Part shown: positions 1-6,727 of the stretch, piece after piece
Layout of the letters: each line of letters begins with the position of its first letter
Position numbering within the stretch: position 1 is the stretch's first letter
NCBI RefSeq assembly: GCF_022758145.1
Contig: NZ_JAJVDH010000002.1
Span: forward strand, 248,001-312,000
From: Pontibacter vulgaris
GTDB taxonomy: Bacteria > Bacteroidota > Bacteroidia > Cytophagales > Hymenobacteraceae
Length of the DNA: 64,000 bases
Direction of reading: 5' to 3'
Made by a program: the position numbers and the translations under genes
The notes under the pieces: model-generated
Database searches by the model: none
The model's input: the letters and a program-made list of their open reading frames with translations, nothing else
What the model was told of the DNA's origin: nothing

Positions 1-783
1 GCCAAGTATAAGTATATCAGCGTGTACGTTATCATAATCGCTTGCCAGTAATTTGCCGGTGCGGCCTATGCCTGTCTGTATCTCGTCAGCTATCAGCAGC
101 ACGTTGTATTGCTTGCATATTTCATGTGCTTTGGCCAGGTAGCCATCGTTTGGTACCATTACGCCGGCTTCGCCCTGAATAGGCTCTACCAGGAACGCGC
201 ATACATTTGGATTTTCTTTCAGGGCCAGTTCCAGGGCATCTGTATCGTTGTAAGGTATAACCTTGTAGCCTGGGTTGTATGGTCCGAATCCTTTGGTTGA
301 GTCAGGGTCAGTTGAGAAGGATATAATTCCTGTGGTGCGGCCATGGAAGTTATGCTCAACCACAATAATTTCGGCCTGGTTAGGGGCGATGCCTTTTTTA
401 AGGTAACCCCACTTACGAGCCAGTTTAATAGCTGTTTCTACGGCCTCCGCGCCGGAGTTCATAAGCAGTGCTTTGTCGTAGCCGAAATACTCACAAATAT
501 ACTTTTCGGCAGCGCCTAGTTTGTCGTTATAAAAAGCACGCGAAGTAAGCGTAAGCTGCTGTGCCTGCTCTACCAGTGCATTAATGATCTTAGGGTGGCA
601 GTGGCCCTGGTTAACCGCACTGTACGCCGACAGGAAATCGTAGTAATGTTTTCCTTCCACATCCCAGAGATGAACACCTTCGCCGCGTGTAAGTACTACG
701 GGCAGTGGGTGGTAGTTATGGGCGCCATACTTGTTTTCGATTTCAATAGCCTGCTGGCTGGAGGTAATGGTTAGCGTGCTCAT
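1..783 (-). CDS. rocD: ornithine--oxo-acid aminotransferase, C-terminus missing at window edge
   Basis: This is a PLP-dependent class III aminotransferase that moves the delta-amino group of ornithine to 2-oxoglutarate, linking arginine and proline metabolism. I translated 261 codons from an ATG at 783. The protein reads [20 protein letters not shown] and then carries the family motifs [39 protein letters not shown] and [13 protein letters not shown]. The frame stays open to base 1, so the gene continues off the left edge and the PLP-binding lysine lies outside the window. Family and substrate are recognised from motif order. Another class III aminotransferase is possible but less likely. Confidence 0.9.
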   Translation of the reverse strand, partial: MSTLTITSSQQAIEIENKYGAHNYHPLPVVLTRGEGVHLWDVEGKHYYDFLSAYSAVNQGHCHPKIINALVEQAQQLTLTSRAFYNDKLGAAEKYICEYFGYDKALLMNSGAEAVETAIKLARKWGYLKKGIAPNQAEIIVVEHNFHGRTTGIISFSTDPDSTKGFGPYNPGYKVIPYNDTDALELALKENPNVCAFLVEPIQGEAGVMVPNDGYLAKAHEICKQYNVLLIADEIQTGIGRTGKLLASDYDNVHADILILG

Positions 784-919
784 AGTTTTGTTTGTGAATT
801 TCTGGTACAAGGCCCCTGCTGAAGCAAGAGTCCATATAATTTACAGATAAAACTGTATATAGTTGTAAAAATAGTTAAAACCCGGCAGGTATAAAACCTT
901 TTATACATATTGAGCCAGC

Positions 920-1240
920 TCAGGCGCGGCGTGCGCTAGGGTAGTTGCAACGCTCCAGTATGGCGGCAAATTCATCAGGTTCATACTCGGCATAAGCATT
1001 TGTCATCAGGCCCAGCATATTGTTTGCGGTCTTAAAGCCAAATACTTCACGCGCACCGGCAAGGGTTTGCGGGGCTTTTACTTCATAATGCTCCAGCAAT
1101 GTAAGCTGTTCCGGCGCAAAAGTAGCATCTTGTTCTGGGCAGTAAATCTGGCGATGCTGGATAGTGAAGGTGTTTACGAAGCCTCGTTCGCGCATGGCAC
1201 TGATGGCTTCGCTTAATGTCTGGTAGCTTGGCATAGGCAA
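920..1240 (-). CDS. small conserved cytosolic protein of unknown function
   Basis: This 106-residue soluble protein has no signal peptide or membrane segment. It begins MPMPSYQTLSEAISAMRERG. The helical N-terminus followed by short strands resembles a group of about 100-residue Bacteroidota proteins often mislabelled phosphoribosylpyrophosphate synthetase. I see no PRPP-binding motif, so I assign no function. It is monocistronic, on the same strand as rocD but about 140 bp upstream of it. The start is the first ATG; an internal ATG two codons later is equally possible. Confidence 0.65.
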   Translation of the reverse strand: MPMPSYQTLSEAISAMRERGFVNTFTIQHRQIYCPEQDATFAPEQLTLLEHYEVKAPQTLAGAREVFGFKTANNMLGLMTNAYAEYEPDEFAAILERCNYPSARRA

Positions 1241-1381
1241 TTAATTTAAAGTATAACTATGGCCGTTGCGGCATTGGCTATAAAGTAAACGAGTAACCTG
1301 TGCCAACTGGTGTGCCGTGTGCCTGTTTTTGGCCGATGCACAGGAAATGCGTTTATTTGTACTTTAAAACTAAGTATAGGT

Positions 1382-1543
1382 TTGAGCGAGCAGTTAAAAG
1401 AAGGAGAGGATTATTACCTGAACGAGCAGGGCTTGCTGGTTTTTACTGCCAAATATCACCTGAAGCGTGGGTACTGTTGCCAGAATGGCTGCCGGCATTG
1501 CCCTTTTGGTTTCAGGAAAAAGCAGTCCGCATTAAAAAAGTAG
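1382..1543 (+). CDS. DUF5522 family cysteine-rich small protein
   Basis: The encoded protein of about 53 residues matches the DUF5522 pattern: an acidic start (SEQLKEGEDYYLNEQG), then FTAKYHLKRGYCCQNGCRHC and PFG. The CC-x3-C-x2-C cluster could bind zinc or an iron-sulfur centre, but this is inference because the family has no known function. I chose a TTG start at 1382 because family members begin just before the KEG-D-YY stretch. An ATG at 1310 would add 24 residues that do not look conserved. A TAnnTTTG-like promoter element at 1377-1384 overlaps the TTG, so the start is not certain. Confidence 0.7.
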   Translation: MSEQLKEGEDYYLNEQGLLVFTAKYHLKRGYCCQNGCRHCPFGFRKKQSALKK

Positions 1544-1615
1544 CAGGCGAAAAGCCTAAATAAAAGTGCTGTTGCGGCAAATAAAGGCTGTTTTTCTAAA
1601 AATATTTGCTATGCC

Positions 1616-1647
1616 TTTGAACTTCTGTAAGTTTTTATGGATATTTG
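1616..1647 (+). promoter_or_regulatory. Bacteroidota-type promoter of rpmB
   Basis: TTTG at 1616-1619 and GATATTTG at 1640-1647 (consensus TAnnTTTG, one mismatch) are separated by 20 bases, the spacing of Bacteroidota primary sigma promoters. They lie 35 bases upstream of the rpmB ATG. Confidence 0.6.
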
Positions 1648-1682
1648 CACCCCTATTGAAATAAATTAGACAAAAATACAAG

Positions 1683-1922
1683 ATGGCACGAGTTTGCGAT
1701 TTAACCGGAAAAAGAGTACAAGTAGGAAATAACGTTTCTCACGCTAACAATAAGACTAAGCGTAAGTTCTATCCTAACCTTCAGAAGAAGCGTTTCTTCA
1801 TACCAGAAGAAGATGCTTGGATCACACTTAAAGTTTCTACATCAGCTCTTAGAACTATCAACAAGAATGGTATTTCTGCAGTGCTTAAGAAAGCAGTAGA
1901 GCAAGGTTTTATCCTTTACTAG
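1683..1922 (+). CDS. rpmB: 50S ribosomal protein L28
   Basis: This is a structural protein of the large ribosomal subunit. The 79-residue product starts [20 protein letters not shown] and continues with the conserved [15 protein letters not shown] segment and a C-terminal helix ending in GFILY. Length and composition (Lys/Arg rich) are normal for Bacteroidota L28. It has its own upstream promoter and is followed about 100 bases later by a strong hairpin terminator. It is therefore transcribed apart from rpmG, which lies 400 bp downstream. Confidence 0.97.
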   Translation: MARVCDLTGKRVQVGNNVSHANNKTKRKFYPNLQKKRFFIPEEDAWITLKVSTSALRTINKNGISAVLKKAVEQGFILY

Positions 1923-2022
1923 TAACCAGTTTCCGGCTGTGTTTGCTGCCTTGGCTGTTTAAATAGCTGAGGCATAGTATAAACAGGCCGGGCAAGCCAT
2001 CTGGTACTTTAGATAAAATTCG

Positions 2023-2082
2023 CCGGCAACGGAGCGCAGCCATGTAAGTGGTTTTAAGATCGCTCCGTTGCCGGTATTTTTA
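2023..2082 (+). terminator. rho-independent terminator after rpmB
   Basis: A perfect 14-bp stem is formed by CCGGCAACGGAGCG (2023-2036) and its complement at 2061-2074, with a 24-base loop followed by TATTTTTA. Outside this hairpin and the rpmG promoter, the 406-base rpmB-rpmG gap (1923-2328) shows nothing recognisable. Confidence 0.8.
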
Positions 2083-2268
2083 CGTTTTATCCGGGGCGTG
2101 GCTGTGTTGGTGCAAATGCTGTAGGAGATAGCCGTGCGCGGGTAATTGCCTTTGTGCTGGCAAGGCAGACTTTTATACTTTAAGGATTGTTCCTGTAAAG
2201 CAAAAGCGAGCTGAAAAAGTACTGTTCCGGGGCTTAAATCAAAGCTCAGGAATAAAATTTATACTTTG

Positions 2269-2300
2269 TTTGTAATTAGAGATTTAAGCAATTATATTTG
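2269..2300 (+). promoter_or_regulatory. Bacteroidota-type promoter of the rpmG operon
   Basis: TTTG at 2269-2272 (a second TTTG sits at 2265-2268) and TATATTTG at 2293-2300 are an exact TAnnTTTG match with a 20-base spacer. Transcription would start about 20 bases before the rpmG ATG at 2329. Confidence 0.75.
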
Positions 2301-2328
2301 CAGTCCTAAATAAAAAATTACTGTTGAG

Positions 2329-2517
2329 ATGGCTAAAAAAGCAAAAGGTAATAGAATCCAGGTTATTATGGAGTGCACAGAGCACAAAGCTTCTGGCATG
2401 CCTGGTACTTCAAGGTACATCACTACCAAAAACAGAAAAAACACTTCTGAGCGCCTTGAGTTAAAGAAGTATAACCCTGTGTTGAAAAAAGTAACTGTAC
2501 ATAAAGAAATTAAATAA
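2329..2517 (+). CDS. rpmG: 50S ribosomal protein L33
   Basis: This large-subunit protein has 62 residues, beginning [20 protein letters not shown] and including the typical [20 protein letters not shown] core and [13 protein letters not shown] end. Only one cysteine is present where zinc-binding L33 forms have CxxC pairs, so this is the zinc-independent (C-minus) form. DUF4295 starts two bases after its stop and ftsY follows, an order common in Bacteroidota. Confidence 0.97.
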   Translation: MAKKAKGNRIQVIMECTEHKASGMPGTSRYITTKNRKNTSERLELKKYNPVLKKVTVHKEIK

Positions 2518-2519
2518 CC

Positions 2520-2672
2520 ATGGCTAAGAAGGTAGTTGCAACCCTAAAAACCGCCACAGGTAAAGACTGGGCAAAAGTGATCAAAGCCGTTAAGTCGCCA
2601 AAAACTGGTGCTTACAGCTTCAAAGAAGAAATGGTTCCTGTTGACAAAGTGCAGGAAGTCCTTGCTAAGTAA
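2520..2672 (+). CDS. DUF4295 family protein
   Basis: A 50-residue basic protein (MAKKVVATLKTATGKDWAKV at the start, PVDKVQEVLAK at the end) lies two bases downstream of rpmG and in front of ftsY. The sequence and this position match DUF4295, a short protein found almost only in Bacteroidota between L33 and FtsY. Size, charge and location suggest a ribosome-associated protein, which is inference. It closes the rpmG transcription unit because a hairpin terminator follows at 2712. Confidence 0.9.
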   Translation: MAKKVVATLKTATGKDWAKVIKAVKSPKTGAYSFKEEMVPVDKVQEVLAK

Positions 2673-2711
2673 TTAGGCCTACTCTACTTAACATAGATAG
2701 ATTACATGAAG

Positions 2712-2736
2712 AAGTCCCACTATTGGGACTTTTTTA
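2712..2736 (+). terminator. rho-independent terminator after DUF4295
   Basis: An 8-bp perfect stem, AAGTCCCA (2712-2719) with TGGGACTT (2724-2731), has a 4-base loop and a run of T. It separates the ribosomal genes from ftsY. Confidence 0.8.
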
Positions 2737-2784
2737 GTATATTACCGTATCACCCTCATAATCTTCACCCTACAGAAAAAGCAG

Positions 2785-3747
2785 ATGGGCATTTTTGACT
2801 TTTTTAGCAAAGAGAAGAAAAAAGAATCGCTGGATAAAGGTCTCGAAAAAACCAAATCGAGCTTCTTTGGGCAGCTGAGCAAAGCTGTAATTGGTAAAGC
2901 CACCGTTGATGTAGACGTGCTGGATGAGCTGGAAGAAATTCTGGTGCATGCCGATGTAGGAGTAGGTACCACTGTCAAGATCATTGACCGCATAGAAAAG
3001 CGCGTAGCCCGCGACAAGTATGTGAGCACCGATGAACTGGACAAGATACTACGCGAAGAGATTGCAGCGCTTTTAGAAGAAAACCGTGCCGGCGATGGCG
3101 CTAACTTTGACCTGCCGAAAGACCAGAAACCATACGTAATTATGGTTGTTGGTGTAAACGGAGTGGGTAAGACTACCACCATTGGTAAGCTGGCCTCTCA
3201 GTTTCACAAGGCTGGTAAGAAAGTGGTACTGGGTGCTGCCGATACGTTCCGTGCTGCTGCCGTTGATCAGTTGATTATCTGGGGAGAGCGCGTAGGCGTG
3301 CCGGTAATATCGCATGGCATGAACACCGATCCTGCTTCAGTAGCTTTCGATGCTGTGAAGAAAGGAGTGGACATGGGAGCCGATGTGGTGATTATAGATA
3401 CCGCCGGCCGACTGCATAACAAGGTTGGTCTGATGAACGAGCTTTCCAAGATAAAGCGGGTAATGGAAAAAGTGATTCCGAATGCGCCACAGGAAGTGCT
3501 ATTGGTGCTGGATGGAAGTACCGGCCAGAATGCCCTGCTGCAAGCACGCGAGTTTACCAAAGCTACAGACGTAACAGCTCTTGCCATTACCAAACTGGAT
3601 GGCACGGCGAAAGGCGGCGTAGTAATTGGCATTTCGGATGAGTTCAAGATCCCGGTGAAGTATATCGGGGTTGGTGAGAAAATTGAAGACCTGCAGTTGT
3701 TTGATAAGCACGAGTTTGTAGACTCGTTCTTCTCGCGCAAAAAGTAA
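2785..3747 (+). CDS. ftsY: signal recognition particle receptor FtsY
   Basis: This GTPase is the membrane receptor that docks SRP-ribosome complexes for co-translational membrane insertion. The 320-residue protein has a short charged N-terminus (FSKEKKKESLDKG) in place of the long acidic A domain of E. coli FtsY, followed by a full NG domain. Visible GTPase motifs are GVNGVGKTTTIGKLA (residues about 123-137), DTFRAAAVDQL, DTAGR, and TKLDGTAKGG near the C-terminus. It is followed 7 bp later by a lipoprotein gene and then rimO, probably one transcript. Confidence 0.97.
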   Translation: MGIFDFFSKEKKKESLDKGLEKTKSSFFGQLSKAVIGKATVDVDVLDELEEILVHADVGVGTTVKIIDRIEKRVARDKYVSTDELDKILREEIAALLEENRAGDGANFDLPKDQKPYVIMVVGVNGVGKTTTIGKLASQFHKAGKKVVLGAADTFRAAAVDQLIIWGERVGVPVISHGMNTDPASVAFDAVKKGVDMGADVVIIDTAGRLHNKVGLMNELSKIKRVMEKVIPNAPQEVLLVLDGSTGQNALLQAREFTKATDVTALAITKLDGTAKGGVVIGISDEFKIPVKYIGVGEKIEDLQLFDKHEFVDSFFSRKK

Positions 3748-3754
3748 GTTAAGT

Positions 3755-4264
3755 ATGAAGGGGTTTCTGTTTTTTGTGCTGCTATTGCTGGCAGCCTGCT
3801 GCGGTAGCAAGCAAGGCAAGCCAACTACAGCTTCAGAAACAGGAAAAACTACAGTAATACAGGTGCAGCAAAGTCAGGCCGCTATTAAGCAAGGTATAAC
3901 CGGTCGCATTCTATGGAAATCTGGCAACCGGATGCCATCGCCGGACGCGCCGCCAACCGAAAGTAAACGTGGTATTGAGCGTACGGTTTATATCTACCAG
4001 CTCACCAATGCCAGCCAGGTTACCACACAAGACGGTGTTTTTCACACCAACATTCAAACTAATTTAGTCTCTCAGGTTGTTACAGATGCTAACGGATTCT
4101 TTTCTGTTGCACTGGAGCCCGGCAAGTATAGCCTTTTCACGAAAGAAGAGAAGGGGCTATATGCTAACCTTTTTGACGGAGAAATGAATATTTTTCCGGT
4201 TGAAGTGAAGGAAGGGCAGGTAACAACAATAGAGTTCCTGATAAATTACCAAGCAAGTTATTAA
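3755..4264 (+). CDS. lipoprotein with carboxypeptidase-regulatory-like domain
   Basis: The 169-residue protein starts MKGFLFFVLLLLAACCGSK. The hydrophobic stretch ends in a lipobox (LAAC, Cys15), so it should be lipid-anchored. The rest contains a transthyretin-like beta sandwich signature: TGRILWKSGNRMPSPDAP, VTDANGFFSVALEPGKYSLF and EVKEGQVTTIEFLINYQ. Such domains are non-catalytic binding or structural folds. The stop lies three bases before the rimO start, so translation is probably coupled within the ftsY-rimO unit. The exact role is unknown. Confidence 0.8.
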   Translation: MKGFLFFVLLLLAACCGSKQGKPTTASETGKTTVIQVQQSQAAIKQGITGRILWKSGNRMPSPDAPPTESKRGIERTVYIYQLTNASQVTTQDGVFHTNIQTNLVSQVVTDANGFFSVALEPGKYSLFTKEEKGLYANLFDGEMNIFPVEVKEGQVTTIEFLINYQASY

Positions 4265-4267
4265 TAC

Positions 4268-5578
4268 GTGAAAGTAAGAAGCTTAAAGAAGGATAAGGTA
4301 AACGTGATCACCTTGGGTTGCTCTAAAAACCTGGTGGATTCGGAAGTGTTGATGGGGCAGCTGCGTGCCAACGAGTTTGATGTGGCGCACGAGTCTGACA
4401 AAGATGATTCGAACATCATTATTGTGAACACCTGTGGTTTTATAGACAATGCCAAGCAGGAATCTATAGATACTATTCTGCGCTACGCTGATGCCAAAGA
4501 AGCCGGCCAGATAGACAAACTATACGTAACGGGTTGCCTTTCGCAGCGCTACAAAGACTCTCTGGAGGCGGAGATTCCACAGGTAGATGCCTACTTTGGT
4601 ACACTGGAATTACCGCGCCTGCTGAAGACCCTGGAAGCAGACTATAAGCATGAGTTGATCGGCGAACGTCTGTTAACCACACCATCGCATTACGCTTACT
4701 TTAAGATAGCCGAAGGCTGTAACCGCCCTTGTTCTTTCTGCGCAATACCATTAATGCGTGGCAAACACGTTGACCGCCCGATTGAAGATCTTGTAAAGGA
4801 AGCGAAGCGCCTGGCAGGTATGGGTACAAAAGAACTTATACTTATAGCCCAGGATCTTACTTACTATGGTTTGCAGCAATACGGTGAGCGTAAGCTGGCT
4901 GATTTGTTAAGAAACCTTTCGGATGTAGAAGGAATTGAGTGGATAAGAATGCAGTATGCGTACCCGTCGCAGTTCCCGATGGAAGTGTTTGACGTGATGA
5001 ACGAGCGCGACAACATCTGCAAGTACCTGGATATGCCGTTACAGCACATCTCGGATAACATGTTGAAGACAATGCGCCGTGGTATCAGCAAGCGTAGAAC
5101 TATAGAGTTAGTGGATTCTATTCGTCAGCGTGTGCCGGACATTGCATTAAGAACAACGCTAATCGCAGGCCACCCGGGCGAAACAGACCAGGATTTCCGT
5201 GAACTATACGACTGGGTTGAAGAAACACGTTTCGACAGACTGGGCATTTTTGCTTACTCGCACGAAGACAACACGCACTCTTATACTTTGGAAGACAACG
5301 TGCCGGACGAAGTGAAGCAGGAGCGCGCTGATGCGATTATGGAGTTGCAGCAGGGTATTTCTGTAGAGCTGAACGAAGAGAAAGTAGGTAACACGTACAA
5401 AGTACTGTTCGACAGAAAAGAAAGCGGTTATTTTGTAGGCCGTACCCAATACGACTCTCCGGAAGTAGACAACGAAGTACTTGTGCCAGCTGACAGTAAC
5501 TATGTACGTCTGGGCGACTTCGCGAATGTAAAGATCACTGACTCGTCGGATTTTGATTTGTACGGCGAAGTGATTTAA
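4268..5578 (+). CDS. rimO: ribosomal protein S12 methylthiotransferase RimO
   Basis: This radical-SAM enzyme adds a methylthio group to the conserved Asp of ribosomal protein S12. The 436-residue protein has the N-terminal methylthiotransferase domain with cluster cysteines in TLGCSKNLVDSE, VNTCGFIDNA and TGCLSQRY. The radical-SAM cluster motif is EGCNRPCSFCAIPLMRG, and a C-terminal TRAM domain ends DSSDFDLYGEVI. The start is a GTG at 4268, in frame and three bases past the upstream stop. A DUF559 unit and a canonical terminator lie immediately downstream. Confidence 0.96.
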   Translation: MKVRSLKKDKVNVITLGCSKNLVDSEVLMGQLRANEFDVAHESDKDDSNIIIVNTCGFIDNAKQESIDTILRYADAKEAGQIDKLYVTGCLSQRYKDSLEAEIPQVDAYFGTLELPRLLKTLEADYKHELIGERLLTTPSHYAYFKIAEGCNRPCSFCAIPLMRGKHVDRPIEDLVKEAKRLAGMGTKELILIAQDLTYYGLQQYGERKLADLLRNLSDVEGIEWIRMQYAYPSQFPMEVFDVMNERDNICKYLDMPLQHISDNMLKTMRRGISKRRTIELVDSIRQRVPDIALRTTLIAGHPGETDQDFRELYDWVEETRFDRLGIFAYSHEDNTHSYTLEDNVPDEVKQERADAIMELQQGISVELNEEKVGNTYKVLFDRKESGYFVGRTQYDSPEVDNEVLVPADSNYVRLGDFANVKITDSSDFDLYGEVI

Positions 5579-5616
5579 CCCCACCCTGCCCTCCCCTAAA
5601 AACAGGGGAGGGTGTA
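5579..5616 (-). repeat. dispersed hairpin repeat, copy A (left end)
   Basis: The copy contains a 9-bp stem CCCTCCCCT (5589-5597) / AGGGGAGGG (5604-5612) around a six-base loop AAAAAC. It starts directly at the rimO stop codon. It is the inverted counterpart of copy B (6087) and copy C (26599). Confidence 0.8.
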
Positions 5617-5629
5617 AGATATCTTAATA

Positions 5630-5668
5630 AAAGCCCTTACCTGACTTTTGGTAAGGGCTTTGTTTTTG
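5630..5668 (+). terminator. rho-independent terminator downstream of rimO
   Basis: A 12-bp stem AAAGCCCTTACC (5630-5641) / GGTAAGGGCTTT (5650-5661) is followed by GTTTTT. It lies between repeat copy A and the DUF559 gene, so copy A sits between rimO and its terminator, or else the terminator belongs to the repeat-flanked unit. Confidence 0.8.
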
Positions 5669-5715
5669 GGAACAGGTTTAAGGTATTTATGTGTTAGCGG
5701 GCAAAGTATAAACCT

Positions 5716-6084
5716 ATGCGGAAAGACCAGCTACACAGTATTCCAAACTTGCGAAAAGAAAGAGCTTTACTCAGAAGCAATTTAACTCCGGCAGAAGAAG
5801 AACTTTGGAGACTGCTGCGCAAGCATAAAGTCGGTGGGCGTAAGTTTAGGCGTCAGCACAGTATTGGGAGTTATATTGTGGATTTCTATTGCGCTTCAGA
5901 GAAATTGGTAATTGAAGTGGATGACTCAGTACACGACACTATAGAAGCCATAGGGAACGACCAGATCCGGGATGAAAACCTACAACTTTTAGGCTATAAA
6001 GTTATCCGCATCAGAAACTCCGAAGTGTTTGATAAACCTGAAATGGTACTTCAAAAAATATCAGCAGCATTCAAAACCATATAA
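5716..6084 (+). CDS. DUF559 (Vsr-like fold) endonuclease domain protein
   Basis: The 122-residue protein is a single DUF559 domain, a PD-(D/E)XK-type nuclease fold related to Vsr mismatch endonucleases. Visible signatures are LRSNLTPAEEELWRLLR, FRRQHSIGSYIVDFYC (catalytic-type Asp in VDFY), VIEVDDSVHD, and the C-terminal LLGYKVIRIRNSEVF. All expected acidic residues are kept, so it looks intact. It is framed by inverted hairpin repeats, with no methylase or partner gene beside it. DNA cleavage activity is predicted from the fold. A role in moving the flanking repeats is a hypothesis. Confidence 0.88.
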   Translation: MRKDQLHSIPNLRKERALLRSNLTPAEEELWRLLRKHKVGGRKFRRQHSIGSYIVDFYCASEKLVIEVDDSVHDTIEAIGNDQIRDENLQLLGYKVIRIRNSEVFDKPEMVLQKISAAFKTI

Positions 6085-6086
6085 AG

Positions 6087-6124
6087 AACCCCCTCCTGTT
6101 TTTAGGAGGGGGCAGGGGGAGGTC
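6087..6124 (+). repeat. dispersed hairpin repeat, copy B (right end)
   Basis: CCCCCTCCT (6090-6098) pairs with AGGAGGGGG around the loop GTTTTT, followed by CAGGGGGAGGTC. It is nearly identical to the solo copy C at 26599 and inverted relative to copy A at 5579. Its last bases form part of the stop codon of the minus-strand gene ending at 6123. Confidence 0.82.
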
Positions 6125-6500
6125 AAAGCACATACTTGCTCAACACCTTATAAGCCTCGTTTATATTATCTCCTTTCCTGAAATCCTGTTTTATAGTTGG
6201 TGCAGACTCACCGGTTAGCCAGATCTTTAGTTCTGCGTCAAAATCCATCATTCCGGCAGTTTCTTTTGAAAACATTTTGATGCTGCTGTATGGGATGGAT
6301 TGATAATCTACTTTAGAGCCGGTTAAGCCTTGTTTGTTCACAACTATAAGCCGCTTGTTGGTAAACACCAGCATATCGCGAATCAGTTTATAAGCTTTTT
6401 CGATGTGTTCGTTATCCAGTAAAATAGGCTGGAATTCGGTGGTTAATTTCTCGATAGACACTTCCGATGCGTGTCCCATCAGGCCGCTAAGTAATCCCAT
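6123..6500 (-). CDS. bacterial PH-domain protein (bPH_1 / DUF1696 family)
   Basis: This 125-residue soluble protein begins MGLLSGLMGHASEVSIEKL. It carries the pleckstrin-homology-like pattern of the bPH_1 family: IEKAYKLIRDMLVFTNKRLI, then VDYQSIPYSSIKMFSKETAG and FDAELKIWL. Family members such as B. subtilis YvbH are about this size and have no known catalytic role. The stop codon overlaps dispersed repeat copy B, so the repeat inserted at the very end of the gene and may have changed its last residue. It is monocistronic. Confidence 0.85.
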   Translation of the reverse strand: MGLLSGLMGHASEVSIEKLTTEFQPILLDNEHIEKAYKLIRDMLVFTNKRLIVVNKQGLTGSKVDYQSIPYSSIKMFSKETAGMMDFDAELKIWLTGESAPTIKQDFRKGDNINEAYKVLSKYVL

Positions 6501-6727
6501 AGTTTTGTTTTTATAGTTTGATGTAGAGTAAGTTAGTGTTTATGCTTTATAGTTGAAAGTATACGATTTTAAAATACGCCTGTGCTGTGTCAACTGCTTT
6601 CTGTCGTAGCATCTGTAAATCAAAAAATAAAAGCCTTACTTTGTAGCGTGGCCGGCAAAGTATAAGCCCCACCGAAACCCAAACACGATTCTGCTGTTAA
6701 AGTAGCTATAAAAGCACCTCGTTACCG

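Larger units (their letters stand above)
5579..6124 (+). mobile_element. candidate small mobile unit: DUF559 gene between inverted hairpin repeats
   Basis: Two copies of a G/C-rich repeat of about 38 bp face each other in inverted orientation (5579-5616 and 6087-6124) around a single DUF559 nuclease gene. Written in the same orientation, the two ends agree at most positions, including the shared core CCTAAAAACAGG. The left copy starts right after the rimO stop, and the right copy overlaps the stop codon of the next gene. No target-site duplication is obvious. Mobility is inference from the inverted ends, the nuclease cargo and a solo third copy at 26599. Confidence 0.45.
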
